A stretch of 64,000 nucleotides of DNA from Casuarina equisetifolia (lineage: Eukaryota > Streptophyta > Magnoliopsida > Fagales > Casuarinaceae): assembly GCA_028551475.1 (NCBI GenBank), contig CM052357.1:14307931-14371930 (forward strand), in the 5' to 3' direction. Every line of letters starts with the position of its first letter. Position 1 is the first letter of the stretch. Shown one piece after another: positions 36,783-47,291 of this stretch. The notes below the pieces were generated by a model. The model was not told the DNA's origin and ran no database searches. It saw only the letters and a program-made list of their open reading frames with translations. A program made the translations under genes and the position numbers.

Positions 36783-38363
36783 TGTTGGGTTTTATGGCTT
36801 AACAAGAAGGGGGGTTGAATTGTTCTTGTACCAAAAACTATGCTTTTGCATGATAAAAAATTCAATCAATTAATTTAACAATTTATATGATAATAAGAAA
36901 GTAAACATAATTATTTAAGCAAGTAAAGAGTAAGAGAATCAACACCCAATTTACCACGGTGGTTTAGCACTCTATCTTAGAGTCCTACGTCCACCTTCTT
37001 TTCTTTTAATCCAACCGATTGAAGTCACCTTTACTCAACTGATTAGGAGAATATGTTTTCCCTAATCCAAATAATTCTTTCTCAAAGGAATTCTCAAGTC
37101 TGTATACAAATTATGATCAAAAGATCATATACAGTAACAAATCCCCAAATAATATGTTAGTTTATGGGATATTGCTGATCAGAGGAGCTGTTCAAGCATA
37201 TATGTCAAGATACAAAGCTCCTATCACGAAATCCCCAATTTGAAGAAATTAAGGTTTCAGGTGTTCCTCAAAATTTATTCGTAGTAAATGTTTATATGTG
37301 AAATCAGCACATAAATAATGTCATACAAGCTATGATTGAGTATATAATCAAAGATCAAAGCAGATAATCAAATATCATCAAAACCTTGTGAATCACTTAG
37401 AGATGAACAAGCTCAAATCAAATAGTAGGTGAGCTTAAGAGACTTTCTTCACAAAGAGAACACTTCAAATATATGTCAACCATCAAGAGAAAATCTTCAT
37501 GCACACATCTCCTTTAAATAGGAAGCAGATCTAGGGCCTTTTCGAATCAAACTTGAACCACAGCTTTCTTCCCATTAGGAATAGTAGGCTATCTATCAAA
37601 TCAACCTCCATATTTGAAATTTGACCGTTCTGACAACCCGTCTTCTCCATATTCCTCCCATTGAGGTTTCAGTGTTTGAGAGAAGCAAAGACAACATCAG
37701 GGATGAGTGAAGTGGCTAGCAGCTAGGGTAGACTCATCGAGAGATAGAAGCCTCTTATGTGCTTCTTTAAGTGAGATGACATGTGGCAAGGAGACTTCAC
37801 TGATGGTCAAGACGACACCGTAGCAGGGGGACTTCAACGAGATTAGGCTGATGCGAGCTTGGGCCACATCACATCATTTCAGTCCAGTAACAAAGGATCC
37901 AATCCAGTAATAAAAGATCTGGCAAATAGACACGGTCCAATATCAACAAGGTCCAAAAATATGATCTTTTACAAAGTTCATATTTTGGTGTATTGCATAT
38001 ATTGACTTTGAACCAATATCAAGATAGAGTTAATGTCCCTCATGTTCCTACAATTACATCAAACCAAGTATCATATTCCTAAAATAAAATATATTTAAAT
38101 ATATTATATCCCTTAAGGAAATATTCAAATAATCAATATATTCAAATATTCAAATGTTTGAATATTTGTCACAAGAACTTTAAGAATATATTTTATGAAA
38201 AAACGTAGGAACTCAGTTACTTTATAATAACATTAATTGATATTATAATTTGTACACCTTTTACTTCCTATAATTTTTCTTTTTGCACATTAAGAAAAAC
38301 ATATTTTAAGAATTGATATTTACCAAAAATATTTTAGTCACAGCAAAACCTTATTTTCCAACA
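36783..38363 (-). repeat. Solo D LTR, minus orientation
   Basis: The 1581-bp unit reads TGTTGGGTTTTATGGCTTAA at its left edge (LTR end) and ...ATTTTCCAACA at its right edge (LTR start). Perfect 5-bp duplications TAATA lie at 36778-36782 and 38364-38368. It lies only 58 bp from the plus-strand solo D LTR, and both interrupt the same gag. Confidence 0.92.
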
Positions 38364-38638
38364 TAATATAGCATAGTCATAGCTTTACCATTTTTCTCCA
38401 TTTCTTTAGAAACATCATTTGACCAAAGTAAAGGTGATTGTATAGGTACTTCTATTTCTTTGTTTATGATTTTCCAAGATTCTACATCTTGTCCCATTAT
38501 AAAAATTTTCACTATATTTTTCCAATGGTTATAGTTTGTAATATGGGTGGTCTATTGAAGGTTAATATGGTAGCCATTCTAGTTGCTATGTAAAGTTCAT
38601 TGATATTTAACTAATGGTGGTCAGATTAGATATAACCA

Positions 38639-38654
38639 AGCTCTTAATACCACT
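38639..38654 (-). other. F primer-binding site
   Basis: On the minus strand, directly after the LTR end GGATCCAACA, comes AGTGGTATTAAGAGC. This is close to the initiator-Met tRNA complement TGGTATCAGAGC with small changes. It fixes the start of the F internal region on the minus strand. Confidence 0.75.
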
Positions 38655-38774
38655 TGTTGGATCCTATAGCAACCTAAGAAGGGGGGTGAATTAGGTTTCT
38701 CTTTTAAAAATCACTTCTATTTTTAAAAGAGAAACCTAATTAACCTTCCTCTTAGGTTACTATAGGATCCAACA
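38655..38774. repeat. 120-bp palindrome of two LTR ends head to head
   Basis: The left arm starts TGTTGGATCCTATAGCAACC and the right arm ends GGTTACTATAGGATCCAACA. Each arm is about 56-57 bases, joined by a loop of about 7 bases (CACTTCT) between AAAAAT and ATTTTT. About six to seven positions differ between arms. Both arms contain the sequence expected at the end of a copia LTR (a C/T-rich stretch just before ...CAACA), one on each strand. Confidence 0.85.
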
Positions 38775-38779
38775 TATCC

Positions 38780-38857
38780 AAGATAAACTATAATTATTTT
38801 ATAGCTTAATTGTTTTTCTTTCCTTAATACCAATTATCAAAAACATTATATTTATCA
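38780..38857 (-). repeat. Copia-1 3' LTR, proximal piece
   Basis: It is the LTR start on the minus strand (TGATAAATATAATG) and continues the 31388 piece after the TATCC duplication. It matches 48305-48387, where the same start has become TAATAAATATAATG. Confidence 0.85.
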
Positions 38858-39264
38858 ATCTCCCTCTTTTTTGATGATGATGAAAATAAAAACTTTAATG
38901 CATGTTTGCTCCCCCTGATCATGTGATATGATCAATGACATGAAACAATGAATGATATGTATGCATGTAGATTTTGTTTACTCCCCCTGACAATGAGATA
39001 TAAGCATCAATATCATGTATAGATTCTGATTTCCATGTGCTCCCCCTATCATTCTATAGTTTATATATGGTTGGCTCATAAAGCAATTGTAATCATAAAC
39101 TAATTTCCAAAATTTAGGTTTCTAATATGACCATGATATCTATGTCTCCATATTAGGCATGGTAGTCAATGCTATGATTATACTAATATGGCAATGTTAG
39201 GTTCAAATTCAAATAAAAGAATTAAATGATATGCCATATGAAAAGTGTCAAATGCGGAAGGTGT
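38858..39264 (-). other. Copia-1 multiple polypurine tracts
   Basis: The complement strand shows the tract next to the LTR (AAAAAAGAGGGAGAT, 38858-38873). Three AGGGGGAG-type tracts lie further off at about 38908-38915, 38981-38988 and 39040-39047. Repeated tracts before the 3' LTR are a Sirevirus trait. No coding sequence was seen. Confidence 0.65.
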
Positions 39265-39269
39265 GAAGG

Positions 39270-39969
39270 TGATGCGAAGCAACTATGCCAACCTAGGCCA
39301 ACAGCCTAACCCATATGTTGAGTGTCCTAACAATTATATATTTGGATCCACGAAGCCCAAACTTAAAGGTCATCCCAGAGATTCTTTAGGAATTTTGATA
39401 TATTTAAGACTCCTTAACTATGTTGATTTAAGATTTTTAAATTGTCAAAGTTCTTAATTATCTAGGATTTCCTTATTTGTTGAGATCATTAATTTGTTAG
39501 GATGCTATCCCTAATTTGTTGGGATCCTATCTCTAATTTGTTGTGATCTAATCTCTGATTTGTTGGGATCTTATCTTAATTTGGTTAGTTTGATTTTTCC
39601 TTAAATTTTGGGATTTGAATTCTACTAGACTTTGGTTTTATGAATTCTAATCCTTTTATATCTAGGCTTAGTCGTTTATTTAAGGACATCATTCCTTCAG
39701 TTGTAATGAGAACCTTAGGAACCACAGAGATTGGAAGGTTATTATTTTTTTAAGCTTTGCCTCTTTAAATTTCATGCCCTTATTTTCCTAACTTTACATT
39801 TCAATTATTTTAATTCTTGCACTTAAATTATTGTCTTTTACCTTTCAATTGTTTATTTTCCAATCTAAACCTTTCTAGCCCTTTATATATTTGAATTTTC
39901 CTGTTGGTATTTCGTTGCAATCTCTCCATAATCCAAAGCTCACTCTGTTGCCCATTGCCATCTGCAATA
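39270..39969 (+). repeat. Family B solo LTR
   Basis: The 700-bp unit starts TGATGCGAAGCAACTATGCC and ends CATCTGCAATA (CA changed to TA). Perfect 5-bp duplications GAAGG lie at 39265-39269 and 39970-39974. It matches 11295-12039 throughout, including the block AATCTCTCCATAATCCAAAGC. Confidence 0.9.
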
Positions 39970-39974
39970 GAAGG

Positions 39975-40589
39975 CATTAAGACAATATTTTGCATGGCAA
40001 TAATTTCCAAAATAGCATATACAAAGCATTAAATGGAGGGCATTGAATGTGATGTGATCAATGACATGAAACAATTAATGATAACATATACAAAATAGTG
40101 ACAGCAAATACAAGACATTAAATGGAAGATATAAAAGGCAATGAAGGAAGAACTTTGAATATAGAAAGTATTAGATAGCATGCATAACAACATTAATAGT
40201 ATAGGAATGTTAAATATAACATGTATAGCAACATTTAATCTTTCCCCATTTTTCATCATCAGTAGGATAGGAAAGAAGAGTAAAGAAGGAAGCAATGGCG
40301 TACTTGGGGCATGAGAAAAAAAGAAAAGGACAAAAAGAAATAATGGGGAAGCATACACAGTTCATAAGATTGCCAAATAAAGACCAACCTACCTCGGATA
40401 ACAATGAATAAGAAAGGGAAAGATCATACCAGGGACAACAGTTCAACTGTAGCCGCAATGGGACAAAGAGATACAAAGGTAGATGTTTAGAAAAACATCC
40501 CATGTAAGATATGAAAAACCAATCCAACAATATTAAAGGTGATGTGGATAGGCAGTGATCATATCTATTATTGTAGTGATGTAGTTGAC
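39975..40589 (-). other. Copia-1 region between RNase H and polypurine tracts
   Basis: About 0.6 kb of minus-strand sequence with two overlapping hydrophobic frames (40358-40029 and 40530-40210). Some Sireviruses carry an extra env-like frame here, but these lack a recognisable coiled coil or signal, so no function is assigned. Confidence 0.35.
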
Positions 40590-41114
40590 ACTAATGTACA
40601 TCATTACGTAATGTGTAGAATCTATATATGTCTAATGGCTTAGTGAATATGTTAGCTAATTGCTGTGAGGTATGGACATATTCAATAGCAATGTGTTTCT
40701 ATGTGACATGGTCCCTAATGAAATGGTGCCTAATCTCTATATGCTTGGTTTTGGAATGCTAAATGGGATTTTTTGTGATATTAATAGCACTTGTATTGTC
40801 ACACTTAATTGATGCGATTTGCCTTAGGATGCCATAATCTTCTAGTTAAGATTGCATCCAAAGGATTTTGGAACAATAACTCCCAGCAGCAATATATTCT
40901 ACCTTTGTGGTGGAGATAGCAACACTTTGTTGCTTTTTGAAAGCCCATGAGACTAGCATGTTGCCTAAGAAATGACATGAACCACTAGTACTTTTCATAT
41001 TAGTGTAACATCTTGCGTAATCTACATCATTGCATGCATGTAAAACAATGTTTGACTTTTTTGAAAACCATATGCCTAACCAAAAAATTCTTTTCACAGT
41101 AGCTAAATGAGACT
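40590..41114 (-). pseudogene. Copia-1 RNase H
   Basis: RNase H degrades the RNA strand of the cDNA hybrid. The translation from 41097 gives NDVDYARC-x-x-N-x-KSTSGSCHFLG (consensus SDAD(Y/W)AG...R-x-STSG), where the first catalytic Asp has become Asn. It continues with STTKVEYIAAGS (consensus ST-x-AEY-x-A; E changed to K-V before a kept E), CDNTSAIN and HIEIRHHFIRDHV to about 40640. It is separated from RT by the C solo LTR. Confidence 0.8.
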
Positions 41115-41119
41115 CTTTA

Positions 41120-41825
41120 TTATGCGAATCTTATGGTGGGCTTGAGCAAGCTTGGGTTAAGAAAATAACTAAAAATCATTTTTTTGGTGTTTTGGGTTTT
41201 TTATGGGAAAAGGTGAGTGTTTGTAGGGAGGAAGGGAGGAAAAATAAAAATATAAAGAACAAAAATAAAAAGATAGATGCTAATAAACTCCAAGACATAA
41301 AGGCAACGCCACCAATCAAGGACCACCACCAATCCCTGACAAGAATTGGATAAAGGATGCAAAAGTTGATCACACAACTTTGGGGTTTCTATTCTCTGGA
41401 AAAATAACTCTCCTTACAATTGAAACAATGCTCCCTTTAAATAGGTAGCTAAACCTAACCCTAAAAGAATCCTAGTAAATCAAGAATCCCTAAAATTAAG
41501 CAATTCTCAACAAATCTGGATTCTGACAAATAAGGAATTCTAAACAAATTAGAAATCTGACAAGTATGAAAACCCAGATAAATCAGGAACCTAGATAATT
41601 ATGAAAAACCAAACAAAAGGAAATATTCTCAGACAATAAATTAAACCTAAGAAATTAAGAACTCAACAACTACTTAGGAAACCCTAAAGATTGTAGAGAT
41701 GCTAAGGAATATTCTTAGGTTGCTTCTTCAATCTTGGCCTTCTTGGACCCACTGGACTATGTTGTGAGCTTTTAATTCTTTGATATTGGAACTCATAATA
41801 ATGGGCCTTAAGTGCATCCACATCA
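41120..41825 (-). repeat. Family C solo LTR, minus orientation
   Basis: The 706-bp unit has the LTR start TGATGTGGATGCACTT at its right edge and TTATGCGAATCTTATGG at its left edge. Perfect 5-bp duplications CTTTA lie at 41115-41119 and 41826-41830. It separates RT from RNase H of Copia-1. Confidence 0.92.
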
Positions 41826-41830
41826 CTTTA

Positions 41831-42665
41831 GGATCAGATTAGTACCAGGCACACATGCAAACACTAAATAGTATGTCAAGACGTGAAGCTTTGAGATAAA
41901 GTAAGGAGCCAATCATGCTTCAATATACTTTGCATCATAGGGTTTCCCATTCGGGTCAGCATCTAATTTAATAGATGGACTCATAGGAGTGGAAATAGGC
42001 TTAGCTGTCCCTAAGTTGAACTCTTGCAATAAATAAAAAATGAACTTATTTTGGTTAATAAAGATACCTGAATTTGTTTGTTTAGTTTGTAATCCCAAGA
42101 AATAATTAAGTTCACCAAGCATGCTCATTTCAAATTCATTTTTCATGATAGAAGCAAATTGCTCAACTAGGTTTTCATTTGTTGAGCCAAAAATAATATC
42201 ATCCATATATATTCACAAGCAAAATATTATGGTTCTCATGTTTGATAAACAAGGTAGTATCAACATGTCCCTTTCTAAAGCTATTTGATAATAAAAATTC
42301 ACTTAATCAATCATACCAAGCTCTAGGAGCTTGTTTTAAGCCATAAAGTGCTTTATTCAGTTTGAAAACATGATCTGGAAATTTTCATTACAGAAACCTA
42401 GAGATTAGGCAACATATACCTCTTTCTTTATGAAGCCATTTAAAAAGGCACTTTTGACATCCATTTGAAACAATTTAAAGTTTCTATAACATGCATATGC
42501 GAGTAAATTTCTTATAGATTCAAGTCTAACTATAGGTGCATAAGTTTCTTCATAGTCTATTCCTTCTTCTTGATTATAACCCTTAGCTACTAATCTAGCT
42601 TTATTTCTAACTATATTCCCATGTTCATCCATTTTGCTCTTAAATACCCATTTTGTTCCATTGAC
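41831..42665 (-). pseudogene. Copia-1 reverse transcriptase
   Basis: Minus-strand blocks in order: KARLVAKGYNQEEGIDYEETYAP and QMDVKSAFLNG (42632-42405), then the LYGLKQAPRAWY-type region around 42310-42360 after a break. The catalytic box follows, where YMDD replaces YVDD at about 42195 with a shift immediately before it. Next comes GELNYFLGLQTKQT and TPMSPSIKLDAD to 41913. Frameshifts near 42405 and 42206 break it. Confidence 0.85.
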
Positions 42666-44352
42666 AGATTAATGTGTTGGTCTATTAACAAGGGTCCATA
42701 CATCATTTCTTTTGAATTGATTTAATTTCTCTTCCATGGCCGTAATCCAATTGCTATCATTAAATGCTTCATTTCTTCTCCTAAGTTCAATTTAGGAAAC
42801 AAATGCAACAAATTCACAAAACTTTTGAACTGAGGATCTAGTTTTTACTGATTTTGTGTTGTCTCCAATAATTTGTGTAGGATCTACCTCCCCACGTACC
42901 CTAGGGAATGAGGGTTCCTTTTCAACAAGGGCACCTTGAGATTTTACTTGTAATAGCTCTTTTTCAGGTGTTGTTGAGGGCGTGATTTGAGGAGGAACTA
43001 GATTTGCAACATCAAACTTATTTTCTCTTGACAAAGATTTGTTAGATTCGTTAAATACAACATGGACAGATTCTTCAACTACCAGAGTTCTCTTATTGAA
43101 AACTCTATAAGCTTTGTTATGGGTTGAGTATCCCAAAAAGATACCCTCATCACTTTTAGCATCAAACTTACCCAGGGAGTCTTTGCCATTGTTGTGAATA
43201 AAACACTAACAATCAAATGCTTTAAAGTAAGCAATATTCGGTTTTTTATTATTCAATATTTCATAAGGAGTTTTGTTAGTAATCATTCTTATGGAGAGAC
43301 TCTATTGAGAATATAACAAGCTATGTTCATAGCTTCTCTCTAAAAATACTTAGGTAAGTTATTTTCTAATAACATAGTCCTAGCCATCTCTTGGAGAGAT
43401 CTATTTTTTTTTCTTTCAGCCACCCCATTTTGTTGGGGAGTTGTAAGAGCAGAAAACTCATGTTTTATTCCATTTTCGGCATAGAAGTCATCAAACATAT
43501 TATTTTGAAATTCTCCACCATGGTTAGACCAAATATATTTTATTTGAAAATCCCTTTCATTTTGAACTTGTTTGCAAAATGTTTTAAAGATTCTAAAAGT
43601 TTCATTTTTTTTTTGGATCAAAAGAAAACCTATGTAAATCTTGAGAAATCATCTACCATAACTAGCACAAAATATTTCCCCCCGAGGCTAGCTGTCCTTA
43701 TTGGTCCAAACAAATCCATATGCAATAATTGTAATGGTTTTGTTAAGGAAATGATATCCTTCGATTCAAAGTTATTTTTAGTTTGTTTTCCTTTCACACA
43801 TTCATCACAAACAAGATTTTTCTCAAACTTAAGATTAGGCAATCCCCTAACCAAATTTTTCTTAATGATTTTTGCCATTTGGCTAAAGCCAAGATGACCT
43901 AATCTTTTATGCCATACCCAGTTTTCATCATTTGCTTGAGACATCAAACAAGTGTCAAGAGGATTATCAATGTTTAACTTAAGTATATAAACATTTCCAA
44001 CTCTTCTACACATCACATTTATACTTTTATCTTTGTTATATAGCCTACAATATTTTGATGCAAATTTAGAACACATGCCTCTATCACAAATTTGACTAAT
44101 ACTAATAAGGTTAAATTTCAACCCTTCAACATATAGGACATTCTTTATACAACGGGATGGAAAGTTACCTATATTACCAAAACCCTTGATGACTCCCTTG
44201 GAGTTATCTCTAAATGAAACCTTACCTTCATCCACCTCAGTAAAGCTAGTGAAGAGTTCTTTATTACCAGTCATGTGTCTTGAACACCCGTTATCCAAGT
44301 ACCAGTCCATTTGTGTACTTTTGTTCTCCTCCATGTGGCCCTGAATAAACAA
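42666..44352 (-). pseudogene. Copia-1 protease and integrase
   Basis: The minus-strand translation starts at the protease (WYLDNGCSRHMTG, where the catalytic D-S-G has become D-N-G). It continues to the zinc-finger HKRLGHLGFSQM...CDECVKGKQ (about 43790-43930) and the integrase core. HMDLFGPI supplies the first Asp, the second Asp is replaced by Asn (WSNHGGEF, about 43520), and VAERKKNRSLQEM keeps the Glu. A frameshift near 43625 and others at about 43330 and 43150 break the frame. The last part (YRVFNKRTLVVEESVHVVFNE) leads to the linker before RT. Both enzymes should be inactive. Confidence 0.85.
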
Positions 44353-45393
44353 AATTTATCCTTGACTTTGCTGGTACCCAAGTTTTCTTGGGTCCTTCAG
44401 GGTTAGTTTCTTTGGTTCCTTTGACAACATAATGCTTTTTAAGTCTTACTGGACTTTTTCTATAAAGTGACCATAAAATTTATAGTAATGACATATGTTG
44501 GCAGGTTTATCCATATGAGAAACATGTAGTAAGCTTAAGGCATTGCATATAGAACCAAAATTCTTATTGTTAAGTTCTGATTTGTATCCTAAACCAGCTT
44601 TATCATATATTCCTTATTGTGAGTTTATGATCTTATGAAGCATGCTAATACCTTTTGTAAAATTACTTAAAATTCCTTTTGTTCTTTTTAACTCATTCTC
44701 TGTATTCTTTAGTTTTTCCTCTAACAAGCTATCTTTTGACCTATTCTCATCAATTTTGGTTTCTATAATTGGTTGTGTATCCTTTTTAGTTTTTAATTCA
44801 TTATTTTCTTGTTTTATTCTTTATTTCCTTTTCATACATAATATTTTTCTTCTTTAATTTGGAAAACTTGCCATCCAGGGCATTGAAATCATAAAAGTAA
44901 TTCATTCAATGCAATTTGTAATTCTTCAAAACTAAAGTTTTCAGATGGGGAAGGAAATGTTACCTCATTATTGTTTCTTCACATGCTACCATGAGACCTA
45001 AGTTGGCAAGATTTCCTTCATCATCTTCGAGAAGAGGCAAATTCTTCATCTTAAATGTATCACACGTGACTAGGAAGCATAGATTTGCTACCTCTTCTTC
45101 CTCCTCTTCAGATGATGAGCTATCACCATCCCATGTGGCCACCATGGCTTTTTGCCTATCTTTCCTATCATACTTCTCATCCTTCTTTTTCAATTTACGG
45201 CAATTTACACATATATGACCAATTTTCTTGCATTCACAACATACCTTTCCTTCATTTTCTTTTCCCCTGTGATAGTTTTTATTGTTCTTAGCTCTACCCT
45301 TTCTATAAAACTTTTTGAATTTTCTAGCTAGCATAGCAAAATCATCATCAACATCACTATCATTTTTAGACTCTCCTGCCTTAAAAGCAATAT
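44353..45393 (-). pseudogene. Copia-1 gag, C-terminal part
   Basis: Downstream of the A solo LTR the frame resumes at INIAFKAGES and runs through ARKFKKFYRKGRAKNN, an intact CCHC knuckle CCECKKIGHICVNC (about 45200-45245) and ATWDGDSSSSEEEEEEV. A Lys/Glu-rich coiled-coil region with stops follows (about 44900-44640), then a second basic cluster before protease. The layout matches D1 and F gag. Confidence 0.8.
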
Positions 45394-46620
45394 TGATAAC
45401 TTTATTTTTATAGAATTATTTTTACCTATTTTAGGTAATAAATAACTTTAATAATTGTGAGAAAATATTTAAACTCCTCTTTATTTACCTAAATTTATCT
45501 TTTTTATATAGTACAAGAAGGCAAGGAGAAAAGGAACAAACATGGAGAACCTGTTGCTTATTGTGTGGCAAAAATAATATCAAGATCAAGAGAGTCCAAA
45601 TGGGCTTGGGCTTTGGATCATTGTTATTAGATTTTTTCTGTTGTTGTTGAATTTTTTATTTATTTAGAAAACCCAATCATGTTAGGAATTCAAATCCCAA
45701 TTAATTTAGGAGTTTAAAACCTAATTGTTTTAGGTCTCCAAAACCCAGTTCTACTAGGATAGAAAATAGGTCTAAACCTAAACCCTATTTAAGAGAAGAG
45801 AAAAGGCAAAAAAGGATTTAAGGTTTTTTTCAAGAGAAGACAAAAAAGGTGACAAACTTCTTGTTTTTGGATTCAAGATGCCTTCTTTATTTCTTATTAT
45901 TGTTCTTCCTCATTATTTCTTTATGTTTTAGTTTACTTTTGTTAAAGCTATGATGTAACCTAATTATGATAGTATAAATCTTATGATTGTTATGTTTTGC
46001 AAGATATTTTATTTATGTGAAGTTGCATATTACTATATTTAATGCTTTTAAGTGATTAGCTATCACTTGAATGATATGATTTGCATGTTTGAGACCAACA
46101 GGAGATGATATGCAGTTGTTTCTTGTAATATGTAACTATAAATTAAATATGGATAGATATATACCATATTGTTTGTATGGCTTTCGGTGTAAACTGATAA
46201 TATTCATAAATCCTAATGCATTTAGTTTGCTTTAATTCACATATAGAGACATAGTGAATTAATAAACTAAGTAGGTTTTCTATACCTAGACATAAGATAG
46301 TAAATAAATTAGGAAGTTTCGCCATCATATAGATATTATCTTTCTTGCAAGCATAAATAATCAATATTAATACCTAGTAATTATGGTGAAATCATATGCT
46401 CTAACATATTTCTTTTATTAAGTTTTCTTATATTTAGTTAATTAATCTACCATTTATCATTGGATTTATTAGATAAATTCTAGGAGTTATGCACCGTTAG
46501 TAATTAGTTGGTCTAGTAATTACCAATCTCTGTAGAACAATACCTTTCTTATCATTATATTACTTGTTCAACATTATCTTTCTTATCATTATATTACTTA
46601 CATCTAAATATCACCAAAAA
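45394..46620 (-). repeat. Family A solo LTR in Copia-1 gag
   Basis: The 1227-bp unit has TGATAACTTT at its left edge (LTR end, complement of AGTTATCA) and CACCAAAAA at its right edge (altered LTR start). Perfect duplications AATAT lie at 45389-45393 and 46621-46625. Removing it rejoins the gag frame between the Asn-Lys-Asn and Ile-Ala-Phe segments. Confidence 0.88.
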
Positions 46621-46625
46621 AATAT

Positions 46626-47236
46626 TCTTGTTCATTTTCTTTTCATCTACTTTTTCTTTTTCTCTTCTTGTCATAACTAATTCATGTGTTTGAAGTAACC
46701 TTAATAATTCATCTAAAGACAAAGTGTCTAGATCATGAGCCTCTCCAATGGTTGTTTTCTTTTGGATCCCATGATTCAAGTAAACAACTTAATATTTTCT
46801 TAACCAACTCATCATTTCTATAAGACTTACCAAGCAATTCAAATCAATAATAATATCAGTAAATCTACCAAACATTTCACCATCAGTTTTAGTATCTTTC
46901 ATTTTAAATAATCTATAATCATGTACAAGCATAGAAATCTTAGATTGTTTTACCTTTTTAGTACATTCATGCACAACCTCTAATTTTTCTCAAATTTCTT
47001 TAGCTATTTCTAATGTGGAGATTCTATGATATTCTATAGGTGCTAAGGCTGAGTACAAAGTAGTCATGGCTTATCTGCATTTTTTTAAGGACCTTTACCC
47101 TTTTCACAATTATTTTTCATGATTCAGGATCACCTATAAGAAAAATTTTCAACGTGTTCTTCCAATGGCTATAGTTGGAACTATCAAAAGTAGGTGGTCT
47201 ATTGTAAGGTAAAATGGTTGGGTGACTTGCTGCCAT
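46626..47236 (-). pseudogene. Copia-1 gag, N-terminal part
   Basis: It starts at ATG 47236 with MAASHPTILPYNRPPTFDSSN and YSHWKN, then LKIFLIGDPESWKII, as in other copia gags. Further on come TKKVKQSKISMLVHDYRLFKMKDT (46970-46890) and the EAHDLDTLSLDELL...LQTHEL helix (46740-46690). At least three frameshifts or stops lie between these pieces. Confidence 0.8.
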
Positions 47237-47273
47237 GACTCTAGGTTTTCTAAAACACTTCTAGATTCCTAGA

Positions 47274-47291
47274 ACCTACTCTGATGCCACT
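47274..47291 (-). other. Copia-1 primer-binding site
   Basis: On the minus strand, directly after the LTR end ACCTAACA, comes AGTGGCATCAGAGTAGG. This is one or two bases from the plant initiator-Met tRNA complement TGGTATCAGAGC. Confidence 0.85.

Larger units (their letters stand above)
34380..38577 (-). pseudogene. F gag, interrupted by two solo D LTRs
   Basis: On the minus strand gag starts at ATG 38577 (FNRPP, then NHWKN after one shift, with MGQDVESWKIINKEI further on). It continues across the solo LTRs at YNKIST|CKTIKELWDKLE, where the frame is restored once they and their duplications are removed. Capsid helices (EKVKDSKINMLIHNYKLFVMKPGESI) lie at about 35830-35935. An intact CCHC knuckle CFKCKKPGHIKANC lies at about 35420-35462, then ATWDDDSSSNE, Ser/Glu-rich acidic repeats and a long coiled-coil (35124-34648). 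A final Cys/His cluster is near 34530-34560. This is the Sirevirus type of gag. A few stops remain (for example after DKDVALLA at 35521). Pol does not follow. Confidence 0.8.
31389..38774. mobile_element. F: inserted copia-type element with inverted interior
   Basis: The 7386-bp insertion is bounded by TATCC at 31384-31388 and 38775-38779, and the Copia-1 LTR continues on both sides. Its outer ends, TATTGGAATATATT and CTATAGGATCCAACA, look like the start and end of a plus-strand LTR. The gag, primer-binding site and a second LTR end inside it read on the minus strand. Two solo D LTRs (35972-36724 and 36783-38363) are nested in the gag. Only gag is present; no protease, integrase or RT was found between 31389 and 34380. 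The integrase-like duplication is clear, but the internal arrangement is abnormal. Confidence 0.7.

Noticed and set aside
40029..40530. Hydrophobic minus-strand frames after Copia-1 RNase H, possible env-like gene
   Set aside because: They are short, overlap in different frames, and show no signal peptide, coiled coil or conserved motif; the hydrophobic character follows from T-rich sequence.
43391..43897. 168-codon plus-strand open frame, the longest plus-strand frame in Copia-1
   Set aside because: It is the antisense shadow of the minus-strand integrase region, which has clear integrase motifs.
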